The notes under the pieces: generated by a model
Database searches by the model: none
What the model saw: the letters and a program-made list of their open reading frames with translations, nothing else
Told to the model about the DNA's origin: nothing
Shown: positions 1-7,751 of the stretch, in pieces
How the letters are laid out: each line of letters starts with the position of its first letter
How positions within the stretch are numbered: position 1 is the stretch's first letter
Program-made: the position numbers and the translations under genes
NCBI GenBank assembly: GCA_017416465.1
Contig: JAFQCK010000046.1
Coordinates: 1 to 64,000 of the forward strand
Length of the DNA: 64,000 nucleotides
Source of the DNA: Lachnospiraceae bacterium
GTDB taxonomy: Bacteria > Bacillota > Clostridia > Lachnospirales > Lachnospiraceae
Direction of reading: 5' to 3'

Positions 1-302
1 GCAAGTATCTTTAAATTTCTGTATCCACTATAGTATGGAACAAAACCGGGTGTTTCAATTATAATTCCAACATTCTGTGGAAAATCAACATCCTTGCCGA
101 TTTTCTTTCCTTCAACAAAGACTTCTCCATCTGTTGGCTTCACAAAACCGCATATACATTTCATAAGCATCGTTTTTCCGCAGCCATTACGACCAACAAT
201 TCCATGAATTTTCCCTTTTTCAAAATTCACATTAATTCCTTTAAGAATTACATCCTTCTTAATCTTTAATCCAACATTTTTAACTTCAATTGCATAATCC
301 AT
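1..302 (-). CDS. ABC transporter ATP-binding protein, 3' part beyond window
   Basis: This is the N-terminal hundred residues of an ABC ATPase; the rest lies before base 1. Translation from the ATG at 302 reads MDYAIEVKNVGLKIKKDVIL and then a Walker A motif GRNGCGKT at about residues 38-45, with the usual 'KPTDGEVFVEGK' strand following. A GGAGG sits about 12 bases upstream of the ATG. It follows two ABC-2 type permeases on the same strand (gap of 7 bases), so it should energise them. Signature and Walker B motifs are outside the window. The cassette is downstream of the agr-like genes and may export or give immunity to a secreted product; that role is inferred. Confidence 0.9.
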   Translation of the reverse strand, partial: MDYAIEVKNVGLKIKKDVILKGINVNFEKGKIHGIVGRNGCGKTMLMKCICGFVKPTDGEVFVEGKKIGKDVDFPQNVGIIIETPGFVPYYSGYRNLKIL

Positions 303-309
303 AATTGCA

Positions 310-1215
310 TTAGTCCTCCATATCCGTTACTTTTGAAAAATCGTACCTCTTTATAAATATAAGACTTGCTATCAAAAGCAGAATAATCAATATAATAAAA
401 TATAAATACGACTTGGTCATATCAACTATCTGTTTTTTCAAAACCATATCATAATGCATCCATGCAATAGAATTAGTTGATGGAAACAGCCATTTTAAAC
501 CACTGCTTGAAAGACTTAATCCACTTCCAAGACAAATTACTCCACAACTTATTATCATTCCTAACATTCTTTTTCCAACCGCAAACCCTGTGAGTAACAT
601 CATAGAAATCAACATTAAGTATAAAAATTGTAATGTAAATGTCCTTATTAATGCTTTTACCGGAGTCATGTTATTATATAATCTTCCTGTAATAAAATTT
701 GCTATACGCCCACCCTTTTCATCCGGAAAAGTTAGTCCATATTTTGTTACAACAGTACTCCAATCATTTCCTACATAAGCATACTTACTAACTAAAACAC
801 AGGTACTTACAAATATTGCAAACAGATATGTAACTGAAGCGTATATTGAAAATACAATTTGTCCTAATATCCAATTGAATTTTCCCGTTCTACATATAAA
901 AAACATTGTATTTCCATCTGTTTTTGGAAAATCGCTTATTAGCATTATAAAGACTGCTGGAACGAAAAGAATAAGTAAAGTAGAATTGGTTGTGGCAATA
1001 AACGGCTCACTGACAGAAACAAGAGTATCCATTTTTACTGCACCTTTAATCATTTCTTTAATTATGTAATCATATATAAAAATAAAAACAACAAACATCA
1101 CTATCATTCGGGGATTGCATATCCATTTTACATATTCAGTACTTGCTACAGAAAAAATTTTTCTAATGCTATTTTCGTTTGTTTTCATCTTAATAAATTT
1201 ATTCTCCACAATCAC
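310..1215 (-). CDS. ABC-2 type permease protein
   Basis: An integral membrane protein of about 300 residues with six or more hydrophobic segments (first near residues 38-52, last near 270-290) and a large extracytoplasmic loop after the first one, the layout of ABC-2 permeases. It overlaps the 3' end of the preceding permease by 17 bases and is followed directly by the ATPase, so the three are one transporter. The start is uncertain: GTG at 1215 has an AGGA very close, while ATG at 1188 (MKTNENSIRK) has GGAG 15 bases away. The substrate cannot be read from the sequence. The family assignment is by topology and context. Confidence 0.75.
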   Translation of the reverse strand: MIVENKFIKMKTNENSIRKIFSVASTEYVKWICNPRMIVMFVVFIFIYDYIIKEMIKGAVKMDTLVSVSEPFIATTNSTLLILFVPAVFIMLISDFPKTDGNTMFFICRTGKFNWILGQIVFSIYASVTYLFAIFVSTCVLVSKYAYVGNDWSTVVTKYGLTFPDEKGGRIANFITGRLYNNMTPVKALIRTFTLQFLYLMLISMMLLTGFAVGKRMLGMIISCGVICLGSGLSLSSSGLKWLFPSTNSIAWMHYDMVLKKQIVDMTKSYLYFIILIILLLIASLIFIKRYDFSKVTDMED

Positions 1216-2029
1216 ACTTCCTATCCATAATGACTTTGTATACAGTAAAAGAAATTATCATACTTAGTACCACCATAACTAAAAGAGTTATTGCATCATC
1301 ATTTTCATATCTATATATATATTGCAAGTCCTCAAATCTTGGTATATATACCTTCGAAATTGTGCTTGTATAAGTTACATAAATATAATTCAAAATAAAT
1401 GGGATACACAAAATCAAATATCTGTTTTTCATAAATGCTGATAGTAAAAATGCCATTAGCACTGACACCATACCATAACAAAACATCAATAACATCTTAA
1501 ATATATATAAGCCGGCAAATCCTATATTTTTATAAATGAAAATACTCAAACTGTTATTTCCGGTAAACTCCAAACTAAAAATTTCCGTCCTTGTCTCCGG
1601 TAAAATAAAATAACAGGCTATAACATATATTAAATATCCCGCAACCATAACAGTTCCCCCGGAAGTAATTACTGCAAGGAATTTTCCCAATGTATATTTA
1701 AATCTTCCAACACGAATAATTTCAAATCTTGTGTTTGAATTTTTCTTTTCTGAGCTTACAAGCATTGTAAATGGAATCGAAACTATTATCATGGAAAAAA
1801 TATTCATATAACTGTTAGGTCCGGACATAACTGCCTGTGAAAAATCAGGTACAATATTCCACTCATTACCTGCCCTGAATTCTTCATCAGTCAGCATAAA
1901 CAGATTATATTCTTTACTATCCATAACACTTCTGTAAACCGTTCCTGACATAAAAATTAATCCGCTTACAAGAATTGCTATATAAATTAAAATATTCGTA
2001 TATATCTTTTTGAGTTCATTCTTAAACAT
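1199..2029 (-). CDS. ABC-2 type permease protein
   Basis: A 276-residue membrane protein with a first helix at residues 12-30, a long extracytoplasmic loop and about five further helices; it is a distant relative of the next gene (both carry a segment 'SEKKNSNTRFEIIRVGRFKYTLGK' / 'PKTDGNTMFFICRTGKFNWILG', typical of paired permease half-subunits). It begins 2 bases after the upstream gene ends and its end overlaps the next permease, showing translational coupling. The likely job is one half of a heterodimeric exporter channel with the ATPase at 1-302. Confidence 0.75.
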   Translation of the reverse strand: MFKNELKKIYTNILIYIAILVSGLIFMSGTVYRSVMDSKEYNLFMLTDEEFRAGNEWNIVPDFSQAVMSGPNSYMNIFSMIIVSIPFTMLVSSEKKNSNTRFEIIRVGRFKYTLGKFLAVITSGGTVMVAGYLIYVIACYFILPETRTEIFSLEFTGNNSLSIFIYKNIGFAGLYIFKMLLMFCYGMVSVLMAFLLSAFMKNRYLILCIPFILNYIYVTYTSTISKVYIPRFEDLQYIYRYENDDAITLLVMVVLSMIISFTVYKVIMDRKCDCGE

Positions 2030-2031
2030 AT

Positions 2032-3321
2032 TTACATTCCTTTTATCGAATCATAACTTATATTTCCTGTTTCCATTTCCACATAAAAATATGTTTCTCT
2101 TTCATCTAAACTATTCGTACATGTTATCTTGTAACAAGGTACTCCAACATATTCTGTCCCTTCTGCAGGTACTCCATTTATTATTTCATTCCTATACGCA
2201 AGTTCAATCTTAGATACTTTATATATAGAATTACTTCCAATCTCCTCTGATACTATATCCAATGCACTTTTTGGTGTTACTACCTTTTTTATCTCACCTG
2301 TAGATTCAATAGTATCCGTATTACCATTTGCATATGCCAAATACTTATCTATCATATCTGTTTCTATCATATACGCAAAACCTCTGTCTTTTAAATAGTA
2401 ATCATCTTTTCCACAATCAAATGCAAATCCTCCCCATTCAAAATTTATTCCTTTATAATTTCTCGTTGCTAAAAATTTCAATATATATAAATTATCATTC
2501 ACTTCCAATATATTAACCTGATTAACTTTAATCTGTGCATCTTTTGACATCTCATACGGCATACAGTTATTTAAATAATTTTCAACAAAATCTATCGCTT
2601 CTCTTATTGTTATTGAACCATTTAACAACTGATATTCATCATCTAACTCATCATTAATTTCATACTTTTTTATAATTTCACATCTGTTTTCCGGAAAAAT
2701 CATTTCTTCATTTAATACATTACTTATTTTTCCTCTGTCAAACCATATCGTACTAAAATCTTCATATACATGTGCATATGAATAAGGCTGTTCATCATCC
2801 ATACATCCATATACTAAACCAGGGAATCTTTTATTTTCATTAAAATATGTCCCTTCATCTATTTGCTTTCTGGTTTCTTCAAAACTTATTACATGTGTAC
2901 AATCCCATAACTCCTCTTCTTTAAATTCTTCTTCTATAAAATAATCTAAATATTCCAATTCTTTATCAATTATCTCTTCTACATCTGTTAATCCTAAATA
3001 TGGATAATTTCCTTTTATTGATATATTATTTACACTTTCCACTTTTGGAATGTATATTTTAGTCTCCCCCAGTTCAAGATTATTATATTGAAGCGTTTTA
3101 ATAAATTCTTGGTTATATTCATTTGCATTTAATTCTTCTGCATCTATATATTCTGCTTTAGTATTAATCTCTTTCTCTTTTGAATCCTTATCAGTAGCAT
3201 TTGTATTTATATTGTCTTCTTTTAAATGTTTACGACTATTTGTTATAAAATTAAAAGTTGTATACCCTAATATTAATGCACATATACCTATGATTAATAT
3301 AATACACTTATTTTTTTTCAT
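2032..3321 (-). CDS. Membrane-anchored extracytoplasmic protein, unknown function
   Basis: A 429-residue protein with one N-terminal hydrophobic segment (residues 6-26) followed by a Lys/Asn/Asp-rich linker (about 30-55) and a soluble, acidic extracellular part; no second membrane span is visible. I do not recognise the family. The C-terminal hundred residues (from about 330) have a 'Y...V..C.K.TC.....ETYFYVEMETGNISYD' pattern reminiscent of YcnI/PepSY-like surface domains, which is only suggestive. It lies between the small secreted protein and the ABC permeases in one directional run and probably helps handle, process or resist the secreted product. Confidence 0.65.
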   Translation of the reverse strand: MKKNKCIILIIGICALILGYTTFNFITNSRKHLKEDNINTNATDKDSKEKEINTKAEYIDAEELNANEYNQEFIKTLQYNNLELGETKIYIPKVESVNNISIKGNYPYLGLTDVEEIIDKELEYLDYFIEEEFKEEELWDCTHVISFEETRKQIDEGTYFNENKRFPGLVYGCMDDEQPYSYAHVYEDFSTIWFDRGKISNVLNEEMIFPENRCEIIKKYEINDELDDEYQLLNGSITIREAIDFVENYLNNCMPYEMSKDAQIKVNQVNILEVNDNLYILKFLATRNYKGINFEWGGFAFDCGKDDYYLKDRGFAYMIETDMIDKYLAYANGNTDTIESTGEIKKVVTPKSALDIVSEEIGSNSIYKVSKIELAYRNEIINGVPAEGTEYVGVPCYKITCTNSLDERETYFYVEMETGNISYDSIKGM

Positions 3322-3345
3322 AATACTGATACTCCTATTCTAATA

Positions 3346-3372
3346 GTGGCTCATTTTATTAGAATGAGCCAC
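3346..3372 (-). terminator. Intercistronic hairpin after the secreted-protein gene
   Basis: GTGGCTCATT and its exact complement AATGAGCCAC flank a 7-base loop. It sits 37 bases after the stop of the small secreted protein and before the membrane-anchored protein. No strong T-run follows on the - strand, so it looks like a partial terminator or 3' stabiliser that would keep the secreted-protein message more abundant than the downstream transporter genes. Confidence 0.55.
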
Positions 3373-3408
3373 CATTGTATTAACTATTATAAAAATTATT
3401 TAATACTA

Positions 3409-3819
3409 TTAATCTTCATAAATAGTTCCATTTAATAATGAATTTGCTGAATAATTGTACATAGTAACCAAAAACTGTGCTTTATTTTGGCTTGTACCAC
3501 CTGTAACATGAAATCTTTTAGTCATGGCAGTCTTACTTAAATCTACAGTAGAAACACTCGTAAACTGTGTCCCATTAATTGCAGTTATCTTATCAACAGG
3601 ATTGCCATTTATACTTGTAACTGTAGCATCATAGTATCCATAAACATATGGCATTGAACAAGTATCTTGCAACTGCTTTATATTTGCATCATTATAATAT
3701 GTATAAAAATTATGATAATCTGCCGCCTTAACGCTAACTCCTGTACTTCCTATTATCATAGCCGACATAATAAGTCCAGCCGAAACCTTTTTGATACAAT
3801 TTAAAATATTCTTTTTCAT
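3409..3819 (-). CDS. Small secreted protein downstream of agrBD
   Basis: 136 residues. The N-terminus (MKKNILNCIKKVSAGLIMSA...) is a classical Sec signal peptide with a predicted type I cleavage after 'VSVKA' (about residue 33), leaving a mature protein of about 100 residues rich in Tyr, Thr, Asn and Ser with a single Cys. The start at 3819 is chosen because GAGG lies 9 bases upstream; a GTG five codons earlier overlaps that ribosome site. I do not recognise the family. It has its own promoter (see 3877-3904), an upstream motif shared with the agrD promoter and a downstream hairpin, the arrangement expected for an abundant quorum-controlled product such as a bacteriocin or surface peptide. 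That function is inferred. Confidence 0.75.
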   Translation of the reverse strand: MKKNILNCIKKVSAGLIMSAMIIGSTGVSVKAADYHNFYTYYNDANIKQLQDTCSMPYVYGYYDATVTSINGNPVDKITAINGTQFTSVSTVDLSKTAMTKRFHVTGGTSQNKAQFLVTMYNYSANSLLNGTIYED

Positions 3820-3876
3820 ATTTTTTATCCTCACTTTCTTTATTATTTTTTTAATTTATAGCTATCTCATATCCTA

Positions 3877-3904
3877 ATTATATTTTTTATTCCAATATTT
3901 TCAA
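3877..3904 (-). promoter_or_regulatory. Sigma-A type promoter of the secreted-protein gene
   Basis: On the - strand a -35 box TTGAAA (3899-3904), a 16-base spacer and a perfect -10 TATAAT (3877-3882) lie about 58-85 bases before the secreted-protein start, just inside the 3' end of agrB. The 17-bp repeat at 3914-3930 ends 9 bases upstream of the -35 box. Confidence 0.65.
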
Positions 3905-3908
3905 CCAC

Positions 3909-4493
3909 CTACGACCGAAACGACATTTTTCGTGCTTTTTTGTTAATACATGGCATCATAAGTATGGCTGTCAATATTAAACTTAACCCAAAACATACTG
4001 AGTAATCTCGCCAAGTTGTTAATTGTATTAACCAATAAATCAACAATACAAAAAAAGTAATTATTATTGATATTTTATTAAACCTCTTAACTTCCGTATC
4101 TTCTAACCTTCTGTTTTCGGAATCTATAGGACTAAAAATAGCTATTATTAATGCTGAAAAACATGTAATTACATTTAAAGCAATACTAACTTGTATATTT
4201 TTTAAAATGATAAAAAATGTACACATCAAAATACTGGAAATTGTTAAACAAACTCGTATACTTTTTGCATGATAACCACCACTATATTTTCTAATCATCA
4301 TAAACGGAATTATCATTATTACACCTTTTAGCGTTTCATTCATAATAATCCCAAAAACAACAGCCATAATCATCGGTGCACATAATAACAGCAAACAATA
4401 TATTGCATATTCATACAATTCATATTCTTGCTCATCTATTGCCCCGTTCCTAATTAACCAGTAAACTATATTGCTTATTTTTTTACTTATCAT
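3909..4493 (-). CDS. agrB: AgrB-like peptide-processing membrane protease
   Basis: 194 residues with about five to six hydrophobic helices. Family-defining features are visible: 'RKYSGGYHAKS' (residues about 68-78) carries the catalytic His of AgrB cysteine proteases, and 'SPIDSENRRL' (about 122-131) is the conserved segment after the third or fourth helix. AgrB proteins cut the C-terminal tail of AgrD and cyclise the remainder to a thiolactone. Its ATG lies 11 bases inside the end of agrD, so the two are translationally coupled. In this family the catalytic Cys is usually in the loop following the His; a Cys is present at about residue 81 (RVCL). Confidence 0.93.
   Translation of the reverse strand: MISKKISNIVYWLIRNGAIDEQEYELYEYAIYCLLLLCAPMIMAVVFGIIMNETLKGVIMIIPFMMIRKYSGGYHAKSIRVCLTISSILMCTFFIILKNIQVSIALNVITCFSALIIAIFSPIDSENRRLEDTEVKRFNKISIIITFFVLLIYWLIQLTTWRDYSVCFGLSLILTAILMMPCINKKARKMSFRS
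3914..3930. promoter_or_regulatory. Candidate AgrA/LytTR binding site, copy 1
   Basis: ACCGAAACGACATTTTT is repeated exactly at 4706-4722 in the same orientation. Here it is part of the agrB coding end (C-terminal residues KMSFRS) and lies directly upstream of the secreted-protein promoter, in the position used by class II activators. The neighbouring LytTR regulator is the obvious candidate ligand; the assignment is inference from spacing and repetition. Confidence 0.5.
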
Positions 4494-4632
4494 TTTTATA
4501 ATTATTCAACTTTTCAGGTACCTTTGGTTGATATACAAAAACACATGAATTTGAATTTGCTTCAATTTTTAACTGTTTTTCAAGCATTTTTGATATTAAT
4601 TTAACTGTTTTATTTTTTTCCCTATTCATCAT
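4483..4632 (-). CDS. agrD: AgrD-like autoinducing peptide precursor
   Basis: A 49-residue open frame too short for standard gene lists. The N-terminal half (MNREKNKTVKLISKMLEKQL) is an amphipathic helix as in AgrD leaders. It is followed by the core SNSCVFVYQPKVPEKL: a Cys with four hydrophobic residues after it, then the Pro-x-Val-Pro-x-x-Leu tail that AgrB recognises. The predicted signal is therefore a five-residue thiolactone ring Cys-Val-Phe-Val-Tyr with a short N-terminal exocyclic tail of unknown length. An AGGAGG stands about 6 bases before tandem ATGs (4632 and 4629). It overlaps agrB by 11 bases. Ring size matches clostridial AgrD peptides. Confidence 0.88.
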   Translation of the reverse strand: MMNREKNKTVKLISKMLEKQLKIEANSNSCVFVYQPKVPEKLNNYKNDK

Positions 4633-4650
4633 TTATATCCTCCTTTTTCC

Positions 4651-4670
4651 GAGATAGCTATAAAATTATA
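4651..4670 (-). promoter_or_regulatory. agrD promoter -10 and adjacent GATAGCTAT element
   Basis: The - strand carries a perfect TATAAT (4665-4670) about 33 bases upstream of agrD; a convincing -35 is missing, which suits an activator-dependent promoter. Next to it GAGATAGCTATAAA (4651-4664) is the reverse complement of a 14-bp stretch at 3855-3868 in the secreted-protein leader, so both transcripts share this palindromic core (ATAGCTAT). Confidence 0.5.
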
Positions 4671-4705
4671 CTAATATATTTTTACATAAATTTCTATATA
4701 ACTAT

Positions 4706-4722
4706 ACCGAAACGACATTTTT
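4706..4722. promoter_or_regulatory. Candidate AgrA/LytTR binding site, copy 2
   Basis: Exact second copy of ACCGAAACGACATTTTT, here 35 bases upstream of the agrD -10 (copy 1 is 31 bases upstream of its -10). Same strand and near-identical distance make it a good candidate for the activator site of the quorum loop. It also lies between the divergent agrD and regulator genes. Confidence 0.55.
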
Positions 4723-4890
4723 TTAGCGATTTTGTTGTTTTAAAAATCAAATCGTATTTTTATTATATATTCACAATATTATTTTACAAAAATAAATCAT
4801 TTAAACTAAATTATTCAAAAAATATTGTTATTCGCAAAAAAATGTGATAAAGTTACCATATAAATACATATAAGAGGAGAAATTATAATT

Positions 4891-5598
4891 ATGAGAATAT
4901 CTATTTGCGACGATGATAAAATTCAAGCAGGTCTATTAGAATCCTATATCAAAGAGTTTTTTATTTCATATAATCAGGAAATCCCCGAAATATCAATTTT
5001 TTATAGTGGTGAAGAATTATTAAATTCCACCCAAAATACAGACTTACTTTTTTTAGATATAAAATTAGCAGGAATAGACGGAATAACTATAGGAGAAAAA
5101 TTAACCAAATTAAATCCTAAAATAAAAATAATTGTAACAACTTCTTATATGGAATATTTAGATGATGCCATGCGATTTAATGTATTCAGATACATTACTA
5201 AGCCTATTGATAAAAATAGATTCTTTAGAAATATAAAAGATTTTTTAAAGAGTTATAAATCAAATTCAAGAATAATTCCAATAGAAACTAAAACAGGCGT
5301 TATTTGTGTACCTACTCATAACATAATCCAAGTTGTAGCAGAATCAAAAAAGGTCTTTGTCCATACTACGGAAGGAATTTTCAAATCCACGCATGCAATG
5401 AATTATTGGGAAGAAAACCTTACTGAAATATGTTTTTTCAAGTCTCACAGAAGTTATATTATTAACTTTGATTATGTTAAAAAATTCGATCACGATAGCA
5501 TTACTCTACATAATTGTAATCAACCGGCATATCTCACATGCCGAAAATACACCGCATTTAAACATTCATATCTTTTATATTCCGAAGGTATGAATTAA
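4891..5598 (+). CDS. LytTR-family response regulator (AgrA-like)
   Basis: 235 residues. The receiver domain shows the acidic pocket (CDDD, residues 6-9), the phosphoacceptor Asp56 in 'LLFLDIKLAG' and the conserved Lys in 'TKPIDKN' (about 105). The C-terminal LytTR DNA-binding domain (about 130-233) shows 'FFKSHRSYIINFDYVKK', the hallmark of the family. It is divergent from agrDB and 39 bases before the sensor kinase, so it is the response regulator of this agr-like circuit and should bind direct repeats upstream of agrD and target genes. RBS AGAGGAG precedes the ATG. Confidence 0.95.
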   Translation: MRISICDDDKIQAGLLESYIKEFFISYNQEIPEISIFYSGEELLNSTQNTDLLFLDIKLAGIDGITIGEKLTKLNPKIKIIVTTSYMEYLDDAMRFNVFRYITKPIDKNRFFRNIKDFLKSYKSNSRIIPIETKTGVICVPTHNIIQVVAESKKVFVHTTEGIFKSTHAMNYWEENLTEICFFKSHRSYIINFDYVKKFDHDSITLHNCNQPAYLTCRKYTAFKHSYLLYSEGMN

Positions 5599-5637
5599 TA
5601 AAACTTTGTATAAAAATTTTTAAGGAGATTAATTATT

Positions 5638-6963
5638 ATGGAAATTATTATTTTGTATTTATGTATATATATTGTTGAAGCACTCATCTTTACAACCTAC
5701 AGCAACAATATTTTTATAGCAAAAAAGAATCTAAAACATGGCAAGTTTTGGGGCATATTTTTAGGTTATAGTATTATGTTCTTTTTGTCATTTTTTAAAA
5801 TTATGCCTGTAAATTTCATTTCATTTTTAATTATTAACTCAATCTTAATATTTACCCTATTCGAAACAACAGTATTTATATCCTGTTTTCATGCCTTTAT
5901 TCTCACTGTAATAATGGCTGTAAGCGAGCTTATAGTAGACAGTACAATAACTCATATAACATATAATTTCTATACTGAAAGTCTTAATGACATTGTAAAT
6001 CTATCAATTTATGCTTCTCTTAGTAAACTATTATATTTTATTCTTGCTCTATTTATATCTTTAATATTGAATAAAAATAAAGAGAAGAATGATGCTACTA
6101 CTATTGGAGAAATATTTTTATTTATTATTCCGACATTTTCTACATTTATAATAATTACATTCTTCTTTATCTGCTATAAAGTTGAATTTCCTACATACAT
6201 AGGACGACTTATTTCTATTTGTGCATTTTTAATTCTAATTATTAATATATGTGTTTTCGGATTTTATAAATATTCAAAAAATAAACAAAAGAGTTTTTAT
6301 GAGCTAAAGCTTAAGTTACAAAAAGAATCCGATATAAATATGTATAATAAAATGTTATTAAGCCAAAACGAAAAACATCAGATTCTTATTCACGATGTTA
6401 AAAAACACCTGACTTCTTTGGCATATCTCAATAGCACTAAAGATTATGATAAAATTGATGCGTATATTGGCAATATTTTGGAGTCTTATAATCTAATAGA
6501 AAATGTGAGAGTATGTGATAATAACTTTTTAAATGCAATTATATCAAGATATATGATTGAAGCAAAAGAAGATAATATTTCTTTTTATACAGATATTAGA
6601 AGTAAATGTATTGACTTTATGAGTGAAGAGGATATGACTGCATTATTTTGTAATCTTTTGGATAATGCCATTGAATCTGCAAAAAAAGTTGAGAGGGGAT
6701 TTATTGATTTTTCAGTAATTCGTAAAGAAAATACACCTGCTATTTTTATAAAGATTATTAATTCCTGTAAAACATCTCCATTTTCCTCTAAAACGGGAAA
6801 ACTATTTACAACAAAACCAAATCCTTATATTCATGGCTTTGGTGTGAAAAGTATAAATCAAATAATTGAAAAACATTCCGGATCTATGGCTATGCATTAT
6901 GAGGAAGAGGATAATACTTTTCATACAATAATTACATTGGTGAATGAAGATGTAACAACATAA
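5638..6963 (+). CDS. AgrC-like sensor histidine kinase (HPK10)
   Basis: 441 residues. Six to seven transmembrane helices fill the first 210 residues, as in peptide-sensing AgrC/ComD kinases. A helical linker leads to the H-box 'LIHDVKKHLTSLAYL' (about 251-265), followed by a GHKL ATPase with N-box 'LFCNLLDNAIESAKK' (about 340-354) and G-box 'IHGFGVKSINQIIEKHSG' (about 400-417). The RBS is AAGGAG. It forms one transcription unit with the regulator and would sense the thiolactone made by AgrB/AgrD. Confidence 0.94.
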   Translation: MEIIILYLCIYIVEALIFTTYSNNIFIAKKNLKHGKFWGIFLGYSIMFFLSFFKIMPVNFISFLIINSILIFTLFETTVFISCFHAFILTVIMAVSELIVDSTITHITYNFYTESLNDIVNLSIYASLSKLLYFILALFISLILNKNKEKNDATTIGEIFLFIIPTFSTFIIITFFFICYKVEFPTYIGRLISICAFLILIINICVFGFYKYSKNKQKSFYELKLKLQKESDINMYNKMLLSQNEKHQILIHDVKKHLTSLAYLNSTKDYDKIDAYIGNILESYNLIENVRVCDNNFLNAIISRYMIEAKEDNISFYTDIRSKCIDFMSEEDMTALFCNLLDNAIESAKKVERGFIDFSVIRKENTPAIFIKIINSCKTSPFSSKTGKLFTTKPNPYIHGFGVKSINQIIEKHSGSMAMHYEEEDNTFHTIITLVNEDVTT

Positions 6964-6966
6964 AAT

Positions 6967-7024
6967 AAAAAAGGTGCTGTAACTCTAGCGATTGAAAAGT
7001 CGTGAGGAGAACAACACCTTTTTT
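6967..7024. terminator. Bidirectional terminator between convergent genes
   Basis: Fourteen-base arms (6967-6980 and 7011-7024, one mismatch) containing AAAAAAGGTG / CACCTTTTTT enclose a 30-base loop. It sits between the end of the kinase gene (+) and the TOPRIM gene (-) and ends with T-runs on both strands. Confidence 0.75.
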
Positions 7025-7027
7025 GAA

Positions 7028-7714
7028 CTATAATACAGGATTTTCTTTAAAATAAATATTAAGATTTGTATGCCTATGTAATGAATTTAAATCCTCTTTT
7101 ATGTATCTCCAAGATGCCGGGAAACTTTCCGGAACACCATTAACCACTTCCATATCAAGAAACTTTATGAATAATGCTTCCTTTCCCATGAATTGTTCAT
7201 AAAATACTTGTGAATATTGTGATTTTAGCTCATCACTCAAATTAAGTTGGTTATATAGTGCATGATCTAAATTACTAGATAAATAGTAACATCTATATGG
7301 TATTCCTTTAATATTATCACATTTAAGAAGATAATCCATCATTTCGCGCTTATGCCTATTTCTATCTTTTACCTTTTGTATATTTTTACAAGAAATGTTT
7401 TCCGTTGAATATATTATTTCTGTACTATCTCCTTGTATAATATTTGAATCATCTATATATGTCCCATCCGTATCAAAAATTTGTACTATTTGCCATATAT
7501 CACTAAGTTTTAATTTCTTGTCTTTCCTATATTTATCGACAAATTTATAAATCTCCGTTTCAACATTACCTTTGTCAATATTTTCATCTGAAGTAATATC
7601 ACCATGTGTAAACTCAAAATGAATATCTTTATGTCTATATATCTTTTTGAATATGTTTTCTAAAGCTTTTTTATCTGTGGCACCTTCAACAATAAAAATT
7701 ACTGCTTTATCCAT
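7028..7714 (-). CDS. TOPRIM-domain protein, partner of an ATPase (putative defence nuclease)
   Basis: 228 residues. The N-terminus reads 'AVIFIVEGATDKKALENIF' with Glu10, and 'VQIFDTDGTYIDD' supplies the acidic pair Asp81/Asp83: together the E...DxD signature of TOPRIM nucleases and primases. Toprim proteins of this size next to an ATPase resemble RloB and the AriB subunit of PARIS. It starts 37 bases after the ATPase ends, same strand, with AAAGGAG upstream of the ATG. I infer a nuclease or tRNA/DNA-cleaving effector held by the ATPase; the exact family cannot be settled by eye. Confidence 0.75.
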   Translation of the reverse strand: MDKAVIFIVEGATDKKALENIFKKIYRHKDIHFEFTHGDITSDENIDKGNVETEIYKFVDKYRKDKKLKLSDIWQIVQIFDTDGTYIDDSNIIQGDSTEIIYSTENISCKNIQKVKDRNRHKREMMDYLLKCDNIKGIPYRCYYLSSNLDHALYNQLNLSDELKSQYSQVFYEQFMGKEALFIKFLDMEVVNGVPESFPASWRYIKEDLNSLHRHTNLNIYFKENPVL

Positions 7715-7751
7715 ATTAATACATCATCTCCTTTGAACATTACTCCATCCT

